A DNA stretch of 64,000 nt from Allorhizobium borbori (GTDB taxonomy: Bacteria > Pseudomonadota > Alphaproteobacteria > Rhizobiales > Rhizobiaceae). The notes under the pieces were generated by a model, which was not told the DNA's origin, did not search any database, and saw only the letters and a program-made list of their open reading frames with translations. Of the stretch, positions 51,847 to 60,433 are shown in pieces; positions within the stretch are counted from its first letter, which is position 1, and every line of letters starts with the position of its first letter. Both the position numbers and the translations under genes were made by a program. The stretch is from contig NZ_JACIDU010000005.1 of the NCBI RefSeq assembly GCF_014196535.1, positions 1 through 64,000 of the forward strand, given 5' to 3'.

Positions 51847-52797
51847 TCATGGAGCAGTTGCGTCGTGCGTCGCCATAAGTGCCGCGACGGTGAATAGATC
51901 GAGATGGGCGCCGCCGACGTTTTTGTAGATGGTGATCTCGTCTTCGGAAATCCGGCCCGGATGCCTTGCCTGCGCCAGATCGAACATATCGGCCGTGACA
52001 GCATCCCAGCCGAGGATGCCGGATGCGACCGGTTGCGCCAGATCGCCGGCACCTTCCATGCCGCGCCGGGTGTCGACGAAAATCGTTCCACGCTGCATGG
52101 CTTCGTCGTCGGCTTCCCGAAGCGTCGTCATGTATGCCCCGATCAGGTCGAGATGCGCGCCGGGCCGCAACAAGGCGCCTTTGACCAGCGGGGTATCCGA
52201 CATCGTGACGCACGAAATGATATCGGCCTCGCTGACCGCCTGATCGAGATCAGTTGCAACCGCGGCATTCAGTCCATCGGCCTTCAGCCCCGCCACCACC
52301 GCCTCGGCGCGTGCCCGAGTGCGGTTCCACACCAGAACACGATCGACCGACGGACGCGCCGCCGTATGGGCGTGGGCGACGTGAGGGGCAAGGGCACCTG
52401 CTCCGACCACGAGCAATGTCCGGGCGTCATGGCGGGCCAGGAGGCTAGACCCGAGTGCGGAATCTCCAGCCGTCTTGCGGGCTGTCATGGCCGCCCCGTC
52501 GGCCACCATACGCGGTGCGCCTGTCGCACCGTCAAATGCGGCGACGAGGCCCTGCACGGAAGGCTGCGGCGGCTGAAGATCGGCATTGCCGGGAAAGACA
52601 CCGACCATTTTCACGCCGATCAGACCTCCGGGAATCCAGCCCGGCAATGTTACGAACTGGTTGCCGCTGCCACGCGGGTCGGATTGCAGCACGACATCGG
52701 AGGCAGGCATTTCGCCCAGGTGAGCGATGCGAAGTGCTTCGATCAGCAGGGGCCAGGCAAGGGTGGCGTGAACGGCATCGGCATCGAAAACAAGCAT
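51847..52797 (-). CDS. Ornithine cyclodeaminase/mu-crystallin family protein
   Basis: A 316-residue NAD(P)-dependent enzyme. The N-terminal dimerisation part (FVTLPGWIPGGLIGVKMVGVFPGN) is followed by a Rossmann fold with TLLVVGAGALAPHVAHAHTAARP. The TARKTAGDSALGS segment is conserved in the family. Members are ornithine cyclodeaminases, alanine dehydrogenases or imine reductases such as pyrroline-2-carboxylate reductase; which applies here is open. It is third in the deglycase-GntR-OCD operon, 11 bp after the GntR stop. It could reduce or deaminate the amino acid freed by the deglycase. Confidence 0.87.
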   Translation of the reverse strand: MLVFDADAVHATLAWPLLIEALRIAHLGEMPASDVVLQSDPRGSGNQFVTLPGWIPGGLIGVKMVGVFPGNADLQPPQPSVQGLVAAFDGATGAPRMVADGAAMTARKTAGDSALGSSLLARHDARTLLVVGAGALAPHVAHAHTAARPSVDRVLVWNRTRARAEAVVAGLKADGLNAAVATDLDQAVSEADIISCVTMSDTPLVKGALLRPGAHLDLIGAYMTTLREADDEAMQRGTIFVDTRRGMEGAGDLAQPVASGILGWDAVTADMFDLAQARHPGRISEDEITIYKNVGGAHLDLFTVAALMATHDATAP

Positions 52798-52807
52798 TAG
52801 GAAACTT

Positions 52808-53518
52808 TCAGCTTCTCATCGTGAATGTCACGAGGTGGCAAGGTGTCACAAGTCTCGAGAAGGAAATCGGCCGGTCACCGGCCTCGAAAACGGTCTTCTC
52901 GATCCGGTAGACGGGTTGCGAGGATGGAATGGCAAGGATCTGTGCTTCCTCGCGGGTGGCGAAACCGACATCGAACTGTCGCTCGGCGCCGGCTGGCTGG
53001 ATGTGCATGCGCTCGCGCAGCGTAGTGAAGAAGGAACCTCCGTCGCGAACCGGCTGGATAACGCCTTCCAGTCGTTCGGCATCGAACCACAGCGTCTCCA
53101 GCGTCATGGGGCGGCCATCCACTTCGAGCACGCGCTCGAAGCGGGCAAGCCGCGCCGCCGCAAGGCGTCCGCCAGCGGCGGCGGCATTGTCGTCTATCCC
53201 GAAGGACAGAATGCGATGGCTACTCCTGCGGCCAAGACCACTCATCGTTTCCGTGAAGCCGGAAAGGGTCACCAGTGTCTGGCGAACCTTGCGCGGTGCG
53301 ACGAGCGTGCCTCTGCCTTGTTGCCGAACGAGGTGTCCTTCGGCACAAAGCTCCGAGATCGCGCGGCGGAGCGTGATACGGCTGACACCATGCGCCGCGC
53401 AAAGTTCAGGCTCGGCGGGCAGGAACCCGCCTTCGCCAAGAACACCGGATTCGATATCCGCCAGAACTGCACGTCGCACCCGCTCATAGAGCGGTATCAG
53501 CTGTTCATGCTCGTCCAT
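52808..53518 (-). CDS. GntR-family (HutC/UTRA) transcriptional regulator (set B)
   Basis: A 236-residue regulator. The winged helix is PLYERVRRAVLADIESGVLGEGGFLPAEPELCAAHGVSRITLRRAISELCAEGHL. The UTRA domain follows (RLARFERVLEVDGRPMTLETLWFDAERLEGV). It is 12 bp after the deglycase stop in the same operon, an FrlR-like arrangement. A 14-bp palindrome (ATAATACGTATTAT) in front of the deglycase is its candidate site. With the LacI protein, set B has two regulators. Confidence 0.88.
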   Translation of the reverse strand: MDEHEQLIPLYERVRRAVLADIESGVLGEGGFLPAEPELCAAHGVSRITLRRAISELCAEGHLVRQQGRGTLVAPRKVRQTLVTLSGFTETMSGLGRRSSHRILSFGIDDNAAAAGGRLAAARLARFERVLEVDGRPMTLETLWFDAERLEGVIQPVRDGGSFFTTLRERMHIQPAGAERQFDVGFATREEAQILAIPSSQPVYRIEKTVFEAGDRPISFSRLVTPCHLVTFTMRS

Positions 53519-53530
53519 CAGCCATCCGTG

Positions 53531-54532
53531 TCAGTAGGAGATCTTCTTCATGTAGCGTCGTGCTTCCAGCATTTCGTGCTTGCGCAGTTCGGCGATCTTG
53601 TAAGCGAAACGCCAGAGAGTGTCGAAGAAAATGAGCGGGACGACATTGCCACGGAATTGCGGATAGATACCGTCGAGATCGAGCTTTTCAGCATCGAGAA
53701 CAAGAATCTTCTGCGCCGAGCCGAAGCGGTGGAGGAAGGTATCCGCCCGGTCTTCAAGCGCACGGGTGCTGTCGCAGCCCTTCATGAGAATAAAGGCGCG
53801 GTCCTTGTCGAGTACTTCGAACGGGCCATGGAAGAACTCGTTCGCATGGATCGCCTGGCTGTTGATCCACTGCATTTCCATCAGCACGCAGATGGAGAAG
53901 GAATAGGCCGCGCCGTAGCTGGCGCCGCTGGCGACGGTGTAGACGACGTTCTCTTTGGCAAAACGCGGGGCGTAATCGTCGAAAAGCGGCGCGAAGACAA
54001 GCTGTGCCTTGTCGATTGCGGCCTGAAGCGCGGCAAGGCTTTCGATCAGTGGCTCGGTCAGGTTTTCGCCGCCGGTGAGCGCAACGACGCCCATGACAAG
54101 CTGGTAGATGCGGGAATAGTTGCTGTTGACGGCATCGATCGGAACGCCGGTCGTGTAGGGGGCCTCGAAGCCGACGACATGATCGCAGGCATTTGCGAGC
54201 GGCGAACCCGGCTCGACCGTCAGGCCGATCGTGGTCGCACCCTTTGAACGCGCAAATTCGGCGGCGGCCGTCGTTTCCTTCGTCGTGCCGGTCATCGAGC
54301 ACAGGATAACCAGCGAGCCGGGACCGAGCAGTTTTGGTGCGCGGGCAACGAATTCGGCGGCGTTATAGACATCCGAAGCAATCGCCGCATGCTGATCCAG
54401 CAGGAATTTTGCGGGATGCATGATGGAAAGCGAACCGCCGCAGGCAACGAAGAAGACGTGGTGGATTGCGCTCGCGTCAAGGGCACCAAGGGCTGCAAGC
54501 ACCCCTTTGTCGAAAGTGGATGGCAAGGTCAT
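53531..54532 (-). CDS. SIS-domain fructosamine-6-phosphate deglycase, FrlB-like (set B)
   Basis: A 333-residue SIS protein. VFFVACGGSLSIMHPAKFLLDQ and LVILCSMTGTTKETTAAAEFA are the first SIS loops; AIHANEFFHGPFEVLDKD is the second-domain motif with Glu and His. It ends ARRYMKKISY, like the set A copy (VRRYMWKVAY). It should cleave a fructosamine-6-phosphate to glucose-6-phosphate and an amino acid. It is first in a minus-strand operon with GntR and OCD genes, and is divergent from its partner kinase at 54664 across a spacer with two palindromic sites. Confidence 0.84.
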   Translation of the reverse strand: MTLPSTFDKGVLAALGALDASAIHHVFFVACGGSLSIMHPAKFLLDQHAAIASDVYNAAEFVARAPKLLGPGSLVILCSMTGTTKETTAAAEFARSKGATTIGLTVEPGSPLANACDHVVGFEAPYTTGVPIDAVNSNYSRIYQLVMGVVALTGGENLTEPLIESLAALQAAIDKAQLVFAPLFDDYAPRFAKENVVYTVASGASYGAAYSFSICVLMEMQWINSQAIHANEFFHGPFEVLDKDRAFILMKGCDSTRALEDRADTFLHRFGSAQKILVLDAEKLDLDGIYPQFRGNVVPLIFFDTLWRFAYKIAELRKHEMLEARRYMKKISY

Positions 54533-54558
54533 TTTGAAGCCTTTCTCGATATGACGTT

Positions 54559-54572
54559 ATAATACGTATTAT
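54559..54572. promoter_or_regulatory. Perfect palindrome ATAATACGTATTAT, candidate GntR operator
   Basis: A perfect 14-bp palindrome 27 bp upstream of the deglycase start, in the divergent deglycase-kinase spacer. Its AT-rich, central-CG form is common for HutC-type GntR proteins. The operon it would control includes such a regulator. Confidence 0.5.
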
Positions 54573-54622
54573 TTTTTTTGCCGGGACGTGTCAAGCGCAA
54601 TTGACAGGCTTGAAAAAATTGT

Positions 54623-54634
54623 GCGAACGTTCTC
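54623..54634. promoter_or_regulatory. Second LacI-type operator (GCGAACGTTCTC)
   Basis: It shares GAACGTTCTC with the perfect palindrome at 50524 and differs only in the second base of the left arm. It ends 29 bp before the kinase ATG. This suggests that the LacI protein at 50713 also represses the kinase-TRAP operon. Confidence 0.6.
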
Positions 54635-54663
54635 TTAAATGAGCAAGAGGGATGGGAACGAGC

Positions 54664-55551
54664 ATGACAAACGAACCATTCGTTCTGGCGTTCGGCGACA
54701 ACGTCGTCGATTGCTACAGTGACGAAAAGGTCATGTATCCGGGTGGAAACTGCGTCAATCTCGCAGCGTTTGCCCGTCGTGCCGGTGCACGCTCCGCCTA
54801 TGCCGGAGCCGTTGCCGACGACGCAGCCGGACGTGCGATCCGCGATGCGCTGGCCAGAGAAGGGGTTGACGTTTCACGCCTCCGCTTTCTGCCGGGCGCG
54901 ACCGCCTATTGCGTGATTGAGCTTCAGGATGGCGACCGTGTGTTCGCAGGGGCCAATCTCGGTGTTTCGATTATCGCGCCCGAGACGGCCGATCTTGAGT
55001 TCGCCCGCCAGGTCGACGCGCTGCATACCGGCCGTTCGAGCCATATCGATGCGTGGATACCGTTGATCGCCGGGCTGACGCGCGTTTCCTACGATTTTGC
55101 GACGATCCGCGACAGGGCTCACATCGCACCGCTGGCGAAGCATTGCTTTCTTGCCGCCTTTTCCGGTGGTGATCTCGGGCGCGACGATGCCCTCGCGCTT
55201 GCTGAATTCACCCGTGATGCTGGCGCGCAATGGGTTCTAGTGACGCTCGGCGACCGTGGTGCGTTACTGCTCGGTGCCTGCGGGCTGAGCGTTGTACCCG
55301 CTGCCATTGTCGCGCCGGTCGATACGCTCGGAGCAGGCGATAGCTTCATTGCGCGCACGCTGGTCGGACTTCTGCGCGCGGAAGCGCCGGAGGAAGCCCT
55401 CGCCGCTGCCGCGCAGACGGCTGCCCTCACCTGCCTCGCCAAGGGCGGCTTCGGCCATGAAAGTCCCATGGACGTCGATATTTCGACCGCCATGACAATT
55501 GATGAAATCTATCGCACGACGAAACCGGCCCCCAGTCCGGTGGATGCCTGA
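54664..55551 (+). CDS. PfkB-family fructosamine kinase, FrlD-like (set B)
   Basis: A 295-residue ribokinase-fold enzyme. LAFGDNVVDCYSDEKVMYPGGNCVNLAAFARRAG is the substrate-binding N-terminus shared with the set A kinase, and DTLGAGDSFIARTLVGLL the catalytic GAGD end. It would phosphorylate the fructosyl unit at O6. ATG 54664 is used; ATG 54652 lies almost on top of the AAGAGGG site and is less likely. A TRAP transporter follows within 120 bp. Confidence 0.85.
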   Translation: MTNEPFVLAFGDNVVDCYSDEKVMYPGGNCVNLAAFARRAGARSAYAGAVADDAAGRAIRDALAREGVDVSRLRFLPGATAYCVIELQDGDRVFAGANLGVSIIAPETADLEFARQVDALHTGRSSHIDAWIPLIAGLTRVSYDFATIRDRAHIAPLAKHCFLAAFSGGDLGRDDALALAEFTRDAGAQWVLVTLGDRGALLLGACGLSVVPAAIVAPVDTLGAGDSFIARTLVGLLRAEAPEEALAAAAQTAALTCLAKGGFGHESPMDVDISTAMTIDEIYRTTKPAPSPVDA

Positions 55552-55668
55552 AACGTGCGCTGGAACGCCATGCCCAGGGAAGGGCCTGGCGTCATGCCTG
55601 CCAGCGCAAGACCTGCACTGGTTCGAGATACAATGACAACAACAAACCCTGATCAGAGGAGGGGCAAC

Positions 55669-56673
55669 ATGACCACTTTGAAGACGACGCGCCGCGGTGC
55701 AATCGCTGGCGGACTGTTCCTTGCATCGGCTCTCCTGTCGGCCCCGGCCGTCGCCGAGAACGTGACGATACGCATCGCGACCGTCAACGCGCCGACCAGC
55801 GAATCCTACAAGGGTGCGATGGCCGCTGCCGAACGCGTCAAGACGCGGACCGAAGGCCGTGTCTCGTTCCAGGGCTTCCCCTCGGGCCAGCTTGGCAGCA
55901 CGACCGACTCCATCGAGCAGGCGAGCCAGGGTCAACCCGTCATGACCTTCACCTCCGCCTCGTTCCTGTCGACGTTCGGCGTGCCGGAGCTTTCCGTCGT
56001 TGAAGGCCCCTTCATGGTTTCCAGCACGGATGAAGCCGAAAACATTGCGTTTTCCCCGCTAATGCAGGGCTTCTACGACCGTCTTGCGAAGGACGCAGGC
56101 ATTCGCCCTGTGGCGCTGAACTGGTTTGACGGTCCGCGCCATATGATCGGCGACAAGGGCTATCCGGCGCCGACGGACCTCAAGGGCGTCAAGATGCGTG
56201 TTCCCCCCGTCGAAAGCTGGCTGAAGACCTTCCAGCCTCTCGGCGTCGTCGCCACCACTGTCGAAGCGGGCGAAGTCTATTCGGCGCTTTCCCAGGGTGT
56301 TGTCACGGCTGCAGAAAGCCCGCTGACCGGCCTTCGTGCCTCGGGCTGGCAGGAAGTCGTCAAGCACATCACGCTGACCGGTCACTTCAATCTCTTCACC
56401 GGATGGGTGATGAGCGAGGCGGTTTACGCGAAGCTGAGCGACGGCGACCGCGCCATTCTGATGGAAGAGTTCAAAACCGGCGGTCAGGACCTGACGAAGC
56501 TGTCGGCCAAGCTCGAAGGCGAAATCCGCACGGCGTTCGAAGCACAGGGCGTGACCTTCCACACCGCCGACATCGAGGCCTATCGCAAGGCCACGGCCGG
56601 ATACTATACGAGCTTCCCGAAGTGGCCTGCGGGTCTCTTCGAACAGGTTCGCGCGGCGGCGGTGGCCAAGTAA
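55669..56673 (+). CDS. TRAP transporter substrate-binding protein (DctP family)
   Basis: A 334-residue periplasmic binding protein. The N-terminus TTRRGAIAGGLFLASALLSAPAVAE has a twin-arginine-like motif and signal segment, so Tat export is possible. The DctP fold shows FQGFPSGQLGSTTDSIEQASQG, and DLKGVKMRVPPVESWLKTFQPLG, with the conserved Arg that binds a carboxylate in the R-V-P segment. It binds a carboxylate ligand, perhaps a glycated amino acid by context. AGGAGGGG precedes the ATG. Confidence 0.92.
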   Translation: MTTLKTTRRGAIAGGLFLASALLSAPAVAENVTIRIATVNAPTSESYKGAMAAAERVKTRTEGRVSFQGFPSGQLGSTTDSIEQASQGQPVMTFTSASFLSTFGVPELSVVEGPFMVSSTDEAENIAFSPLMQGFYDRLAKDAGIRPVALNWFDGPRHMIGDKGYPAPTDLKGVKMRVPPVESWLKTFQPLGVVATTVEAGEVYSALSQGVVTAAESPLTGLRASGWQEVVKHITLTGHFNLFTGWVMSEAVYAKLSDGDRAILMEEFKTGGQDLTKLSAKLEGEIRTAFEAQGVTFHTADIEAYRKATAGYYTSFPKWPAGLFEQVRAAAVAK

Positions 56674-56752
56674 AGGGCCGGTTGGTAATCTGAAGGAAGG
56701 GCGGAGGCGCTTGCACGCCTTCGCCGCCACCCACGGATTTTGGGAGCGTTCA

Positions 56753-57220
56753 ATGCGTAGTCTGATCCGCCTTTTCGGCGTCGCGCTTCCGGCGGTGACG
56801 ACCGGAGCGATCGTCCTCGTGGTTTTCGCGGATGTCATCGCCCGCAATTTCTTTCAAGCTCCCATTCCCTGGGCACATGATCTCGCAGTCGTGATGATGG
56901 CGGTCACGGTCTGGTTCGGTCTTGCGGGCGCCTGCATGTCCGACCAGATGTTCGGCATCGCCACCGTCGTGGAGCGGTCGCCGCCGCGCTTGCAGATGGC
57001 CGCGATGGTTGCCGCCGATCTGTTGACGATCCTGATCGCCGCCGCCGTTGTGCGGGCCGCCTATGCACAGATCTCCACCGCCCGCTTCACGACGTTTCTG
57101 GCGCTCGGTTGGCCGAAATGGATCATCGCGGCCTTCATTGCCGCCGGCATGATCATGATCATCATCGTGCGCCTTCTTGATATCGTTGCCCGCCTGCGTG
57201 GGGAGAAGAATTTCCAATGA
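56753..57220 (+). CDS. TRAP transporter small permease (DctQ family)
   Basis: A 155-residue four-helix membrane protein. VVFADVIARNFFQAPIPWAHDLAVVMMAVTVWFGLAGA is the DctQ signature (R-x-x-F...P-W). The start at 56753 (MRSLIRLFG) has GGGAG upstream; a longer frame to 56711 adds an atypical N-terminus. The stop overlaps the large-permease ATG (ATGA). Confidence 0.9.
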   Translation: MRSLIRLFGVALPAVTTGAIVLVVFADVIARNFFQAPIPWAHDLAVVMMAVTVWFGLAGACMSDQMFGIATVVERSPPRLQMAAMVAADLLTILIAAAVVRAAYAQISTARFTTFLALGWPKWIIAAFIAAGMIMIIIVRLLDIVARLRGEKNFQ

Positions 57221-58491
57221 CCCTGACCGCTATCGCCTTCGTCGTTCTACTGCTGCTCGGGCTGCCGATCGGTTTCGTCATGCTCGGCGCCTCGATGATC
57301 TACTTTGTCCAGAACCCGATGATGGCGAGCATCGTCGCGCAGCGGATGGGTTCGGCGCTTGAATCTTTCCCGCTGTTGGCCGTGCCGTTGTTCGTGGTCG
57401 CGGGCTGCGCCATGGCGCGCGGCGGCATTGCCGACCGGCTTTACGGCTTTGCCGAAACGCTCGTCGGTCACTGGAAGGGCGGGCTGGCACAGATCGCAGT
57501 GGTGAACTCGTTGTTCATGGGTGCCATGTCCGGTTCCGCCAATGCGGATGCCGCCATCGACGCGCGGACCATTGTGCCGGTAATGCGTCAGCACGGCTAT
57601 ACCAACGCCTATGGTTCGGTGGTCAGTGCCGCATCGGCCCTGATCGCGCCGATCATGCCGCCATCCATCGCGCTGATCGTTTACGGTCTTCTGACCGACA
57701 CCTCCATTGGACGCCTGTTCATGGGTGGCGTCATCCCGGCCTTCTTCATTGCCGCCGCGCTGATGCTGACCGTGCGCTGGTGCGCGCGCCGCCATGGGCA
57801 TACGCAGGCCCGTACGGAAAGTGCAAAACCGCGTGAAATCTGGACCAAGGGTCATGCCGCGCTCTGGGCGCTGGCCATGCCGGTCCTTTTGCTGTTCGGC
57901 TTGAGAACCGGCTTTTTCACGCCGACGGAACTCGGTGCATTCGCCGCGCTTTACGCATTTTTCGTCGGCGCCGTCATCTACAAGGGCCTGTCCTTTTCCG
58001 ACAGCTACGACCTGCTTCGTGAATCGGCGCTAACGACGGCGGGCGTCATGTTCATCGTCGCTTCCGCCTCGGTCTTCTCGCTGATCCTCAGCCTGGAACA
58101 ACTGCCGCAGATGCTGGTGTCGCAACTGCTCGGCATTTCGGAAAACAAATATGTCGTTCTGATCGTCATCAACATCGCGCTGCTTGTTCTCGGTACGATT
58201 TTCGAGGGATTGGCGATCATCATCATCCTGGGCCCGTTTCTGCTCGATGTGGCGACCAGTCTCGGCATCGACCCCGTTCATCTCGGCGTCGTGCTGGTCT
58301 TCAACACGGCCATCGGCTCGGTCACGCCGCCCATCGGCACGGTGATGTTCACGGTCTGCTCAATCACCAAATGCTCCATCGAGGATTTCTCAAAGGAATT
58401 CCTGCCGTTTCTCGCAGTCCTTGTCGGTCTTCTGCTGCTCTTCACGCTGGTGCCGCCAATCATCACATTCCTGCCAAACGTGCTGATGTAA
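57217..58491 (+). CDS. TRAP transporter large permease (DctM family)
   Basis: A 424-residue membrane protein with about 12 segments. Conserved motifs are AVPLFVVAGCAMARGGI, NSLFMGAMSGSANADAAI, VSAASALIAPIMPPSIALIVYG and TAIGSVTPPIGTVMF, which form the Na+ and substrate sites. It drives uptake with a sodium gradient together with DctP and DctQ. Full length and probably active. No terminator is visible after it. Confidence 0.93.
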   Translation: MTLTAIAFVVLLLLGLPIGFVMLGASMIYFVQNPMMASIVAQRMGSALESFPLLAVPLFVVAGCAMARGGIADRLYGFAETLVGHWKGGLAQIAVVNSLFMGAMSGSANADAAIDARTIVPVMRQHGYTNAYGSVVSAASALIAPIMPPSIALIVYGLLTDTSIGRLFMGGVIPAFFIAAALMLTVRWCARRHGHTQARTESAKPREIWTKGHAALWALAMPVLLLFGLRTGFFTPTELGAFAALYAFFVGAVIYKGLSFSDSYDLLRESALTTAGVMFIVASASVFSLILSLEQLPQMLVSQLLGISENKYVVLIVINIALLVLGTIFEGLAIIIILGPFLLDVATSLGIDPVHLGVVLVFNTAIGSVTPPIGTVMFTVCSITKCSIEDFSKEFLPFLAVLVGLLLLFTLVPPIITFLPNVLM

Positions 58492-58619
58492 GGTGGTGTG
58501 CGGCCAGCTACATGTCGGACGTGCTCAAGGGGCGCGCAAGTTGATGTAATGAGCTGGTCAAGTGAAAAATTCCAGTTCCAAATGGTCCAATTTGGCTAGC
58601 GGTTGGCCAACTGTTCGCC

Positions 58620-59261
58620 ATGAGCACGCTTCAACGTGAATTTCTGGAGGGCGCGACGGCCCTGATCGCGGCAGGCGTGCTGGTCTATGTGACCCACTGG
58701 ATGTTCCGCAAGGCCCATGTGGGGGACTGGGTTGCCGAAATCGGTCGGAGGACTAGCGCCGTCACAAGATCAGGCCAAATCACAAATATGTTTGGTGGTT
58801 TGACGGTCTTCGGACTAGCTTTCCTCGTGGTCTTCCGTGAGGGGTTCGAGACAGTTCTTTTTTATGAAGCTCTCTTGGCGGATGCCCCGGCAATGCCGGT
58901 GCTTGGGGGACTTGTGCTCGGTGCCGTTCTGGCCATGACGTCCGCCTACCTCATACTTGGTCTGGAGAAGAGGTTGCCGGTGACGGCATTTTTCAGAGTT
59001 ACCGGCGGATTGTTGGCGCTGATGAGTATCACGCTGGTTGGCAGTGGTATCCGTGGATTGCAGACGGCTGCCTTGATGCCGGCGACCCCTGTTCCGTGGT
59101 TTCCCGACCACGCCTGGCTTCAACTCTATCTGGGCATCTATCCAGTCTCGGAGGCATTGTTGTCGCAGGCAATAGTGGCGGGGGGGCTACTACTATCAGC
59201 CGGATGGCTCTTGCGACGTCGTGCAAAGCCAGTGTCTCAGCCGGAGTTACCTTTGGGTTAG
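58620..59261 (+). pseudogene. FTR1-family iron permease, N-terminus missing
   Basis: A 213-residue frame matching the C-terminal half of FTR1/EfeU permeases. Two REXXE motifs, QREFLEG and FREGFETVLF, bind iron in the membrane. About five membrane segments are visible, ending with LQLYLGIYPVSEALLSQAIVAGGLLL. Normal proteins have another one or two segments and, in the long type, a ~300-residue periplasmic part before. The ATG at 58620 may be accidental: the frame is open only to 58566 and no ribosome site is seen. Probably a fragment. Confidence 0.75.
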
Positions 59262-59760
59262 GCGGCTCTCATGCGGCGTGTGAGAACGATGATCCTGTAA
59301 CGCATATATTGACGCGCTTGCTCAAAATGCCTCCGATGGCGTTGCTTGCCTATAATCGCATTGCCGAGGACATCAATTGCTCCGCAACACGTCGGATGCT
59401 AACCGGCGCAGTGATCCTGGAGGTCAGCGATCCAGTAAATGCCGTGCAAAAGGAGTGTCACGAAATCGCAGGCTGGCAGGTGGACCGCCTGGTTGACGGT
59501 CAGGATTGTCTGACGATGTTGATCGTCACGAGTTGATAGTTGAGCATTCGGACAGGAAACAGCATCGCCCAGACGAGCCGAAAGCATATTGTATGGTCGC
59601 TCAAACAGCGGCAACTGGCTCTCAGCCCCCGGCTCAACGGCTTAGAGATGCCTACCTGAAGCTCATTTCAGACAGGTTGCCTATCCCAAGCTTTGGCCAC
59701 CTTAGCGCATACGATCGATCGAAAAACAAAGAAGATTTAAATGTCCGGGTAACCGCAGGC
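59262..59760. other. Intergenic stretch, no gene recognised
   Basis: About 500 bp between the FTR1 fragment and the TetR promoter. Frames such as 59096-59536 and 59506-59790 have no recognisable domain or ribosome site. Nothing else is seen. Confidence 0.45.
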
Positions 59761-59815
59761 TTGACATTAGCGCCTGCGCCTCTTAGTTAGTTATTAATCA
59801 CTAACTAAGAGGCGC
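59761..59815 (+). promoter_or_regulatory. Promoter and palindromic TetR operator of the efflux operon
   Basis: TTGACA at 59761 is a perfect -35; TAGTTA 17 bases later is a modest -10. A perfect palindrome spans 59776-59815: arms GCGCCTCTTAGTTAGT and ACTAACTAAGAGGCGC with an 8-base centre (TATTAATC). It covers the -10 and start region and ends six bases before the TetR ATG, so TetR binding would block its own operon. Confidence 0.75.
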
Positions 59816-59821
59816 ATTCTG

Positions 59822-60433
59822 ATGCGAAAGTCAGCGCAAGAGCGCAAGGCAGAGATACTGGCGACTGCGCTGCGGCTGGCGGACGAACTGGGCCCCGACC
59901 GGCTGACGACTGCCGCTATTGCTGAGGCAGTCGGCCTGACTCAACCTGGGATCTTTCGCCATTTCCCGACGAAGCAGGCGCTGTGGCAGGCGGTGGCGGC
60001 GGACATCAGCGGTAGGCTGAAGGTGGCGTGGGACGAGGCGCTTGCCTCCTGCGCCACGCCGGAAGGCAGGATCGCGGCGCTTGTTCAGGCGCAACTGAAT
60101 CTCATCGAAGCCAATCCCGCCATTCCGGCCATCCTGTTCTCCCGCGAGCTGCGAGTCGAGAACGATGCCCTTCGCCAGGTTTTCGTCGGCTTGATGACGG
60201 CGTTCCACGGCATCCTTGCTGGCGAGCTGGCGCGTGCGCGCGAAGCGGGCACTATCCGCCCGGATCTCGATCCGGCGGATGGTGCAGTGCTGTTGATTTC
60301 GCTCATCCAGGGGCTGGCGATGCGCTGGTCGCTGGGCGCGCGCGGCTTTGCCCTGCGACCGGAGGGCGCGCGGCTGCTGGCCGTGCAGATGGCTTTGTTT
60401 GTGAATTCAGCGACAGAAGGGAAGCAGTCATGA
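59822..60433 (+). CDS. TetR-family transcriptional regulator
   Basis: A 203-residue repressor. ERKAEILATALRLADELGPDRLTTAAIAEAVGLTQPGIFRHFPTKQALWQAVA is the TetR DNA-binding domain. The C-terminal helical domain would bind an effector, perhaps a drug or lipid exported by the pump. The stop overlaps the adaptor ATG, so regulator and pump share one transcript, autorepressed at the large palindrome. Confidence 0.92.
   Translation: MRKSAQERKAEILATALRLADELGPDRLTTAAIAEAVGLTQPGIFRHFPTKQALWQAVAADISGRLKVAWDEALASCATPEGRIAALVQAQLNLIEANPAIPAILFSRELRVENDALRQVFVGLMTAFHGILAGELARAREAGTIRPDLDPADGAVLLISLIQGLAMRWSLGARGFALRPEGARLLAVQMALFVNSATEGKQS

Noticed and set aside
52835-54247. 470-codon plus-strand open frame
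   Set aside because: It is the antisense of the GntR and SIS genes; the minus-strand products have clear domains, while this frame has none.
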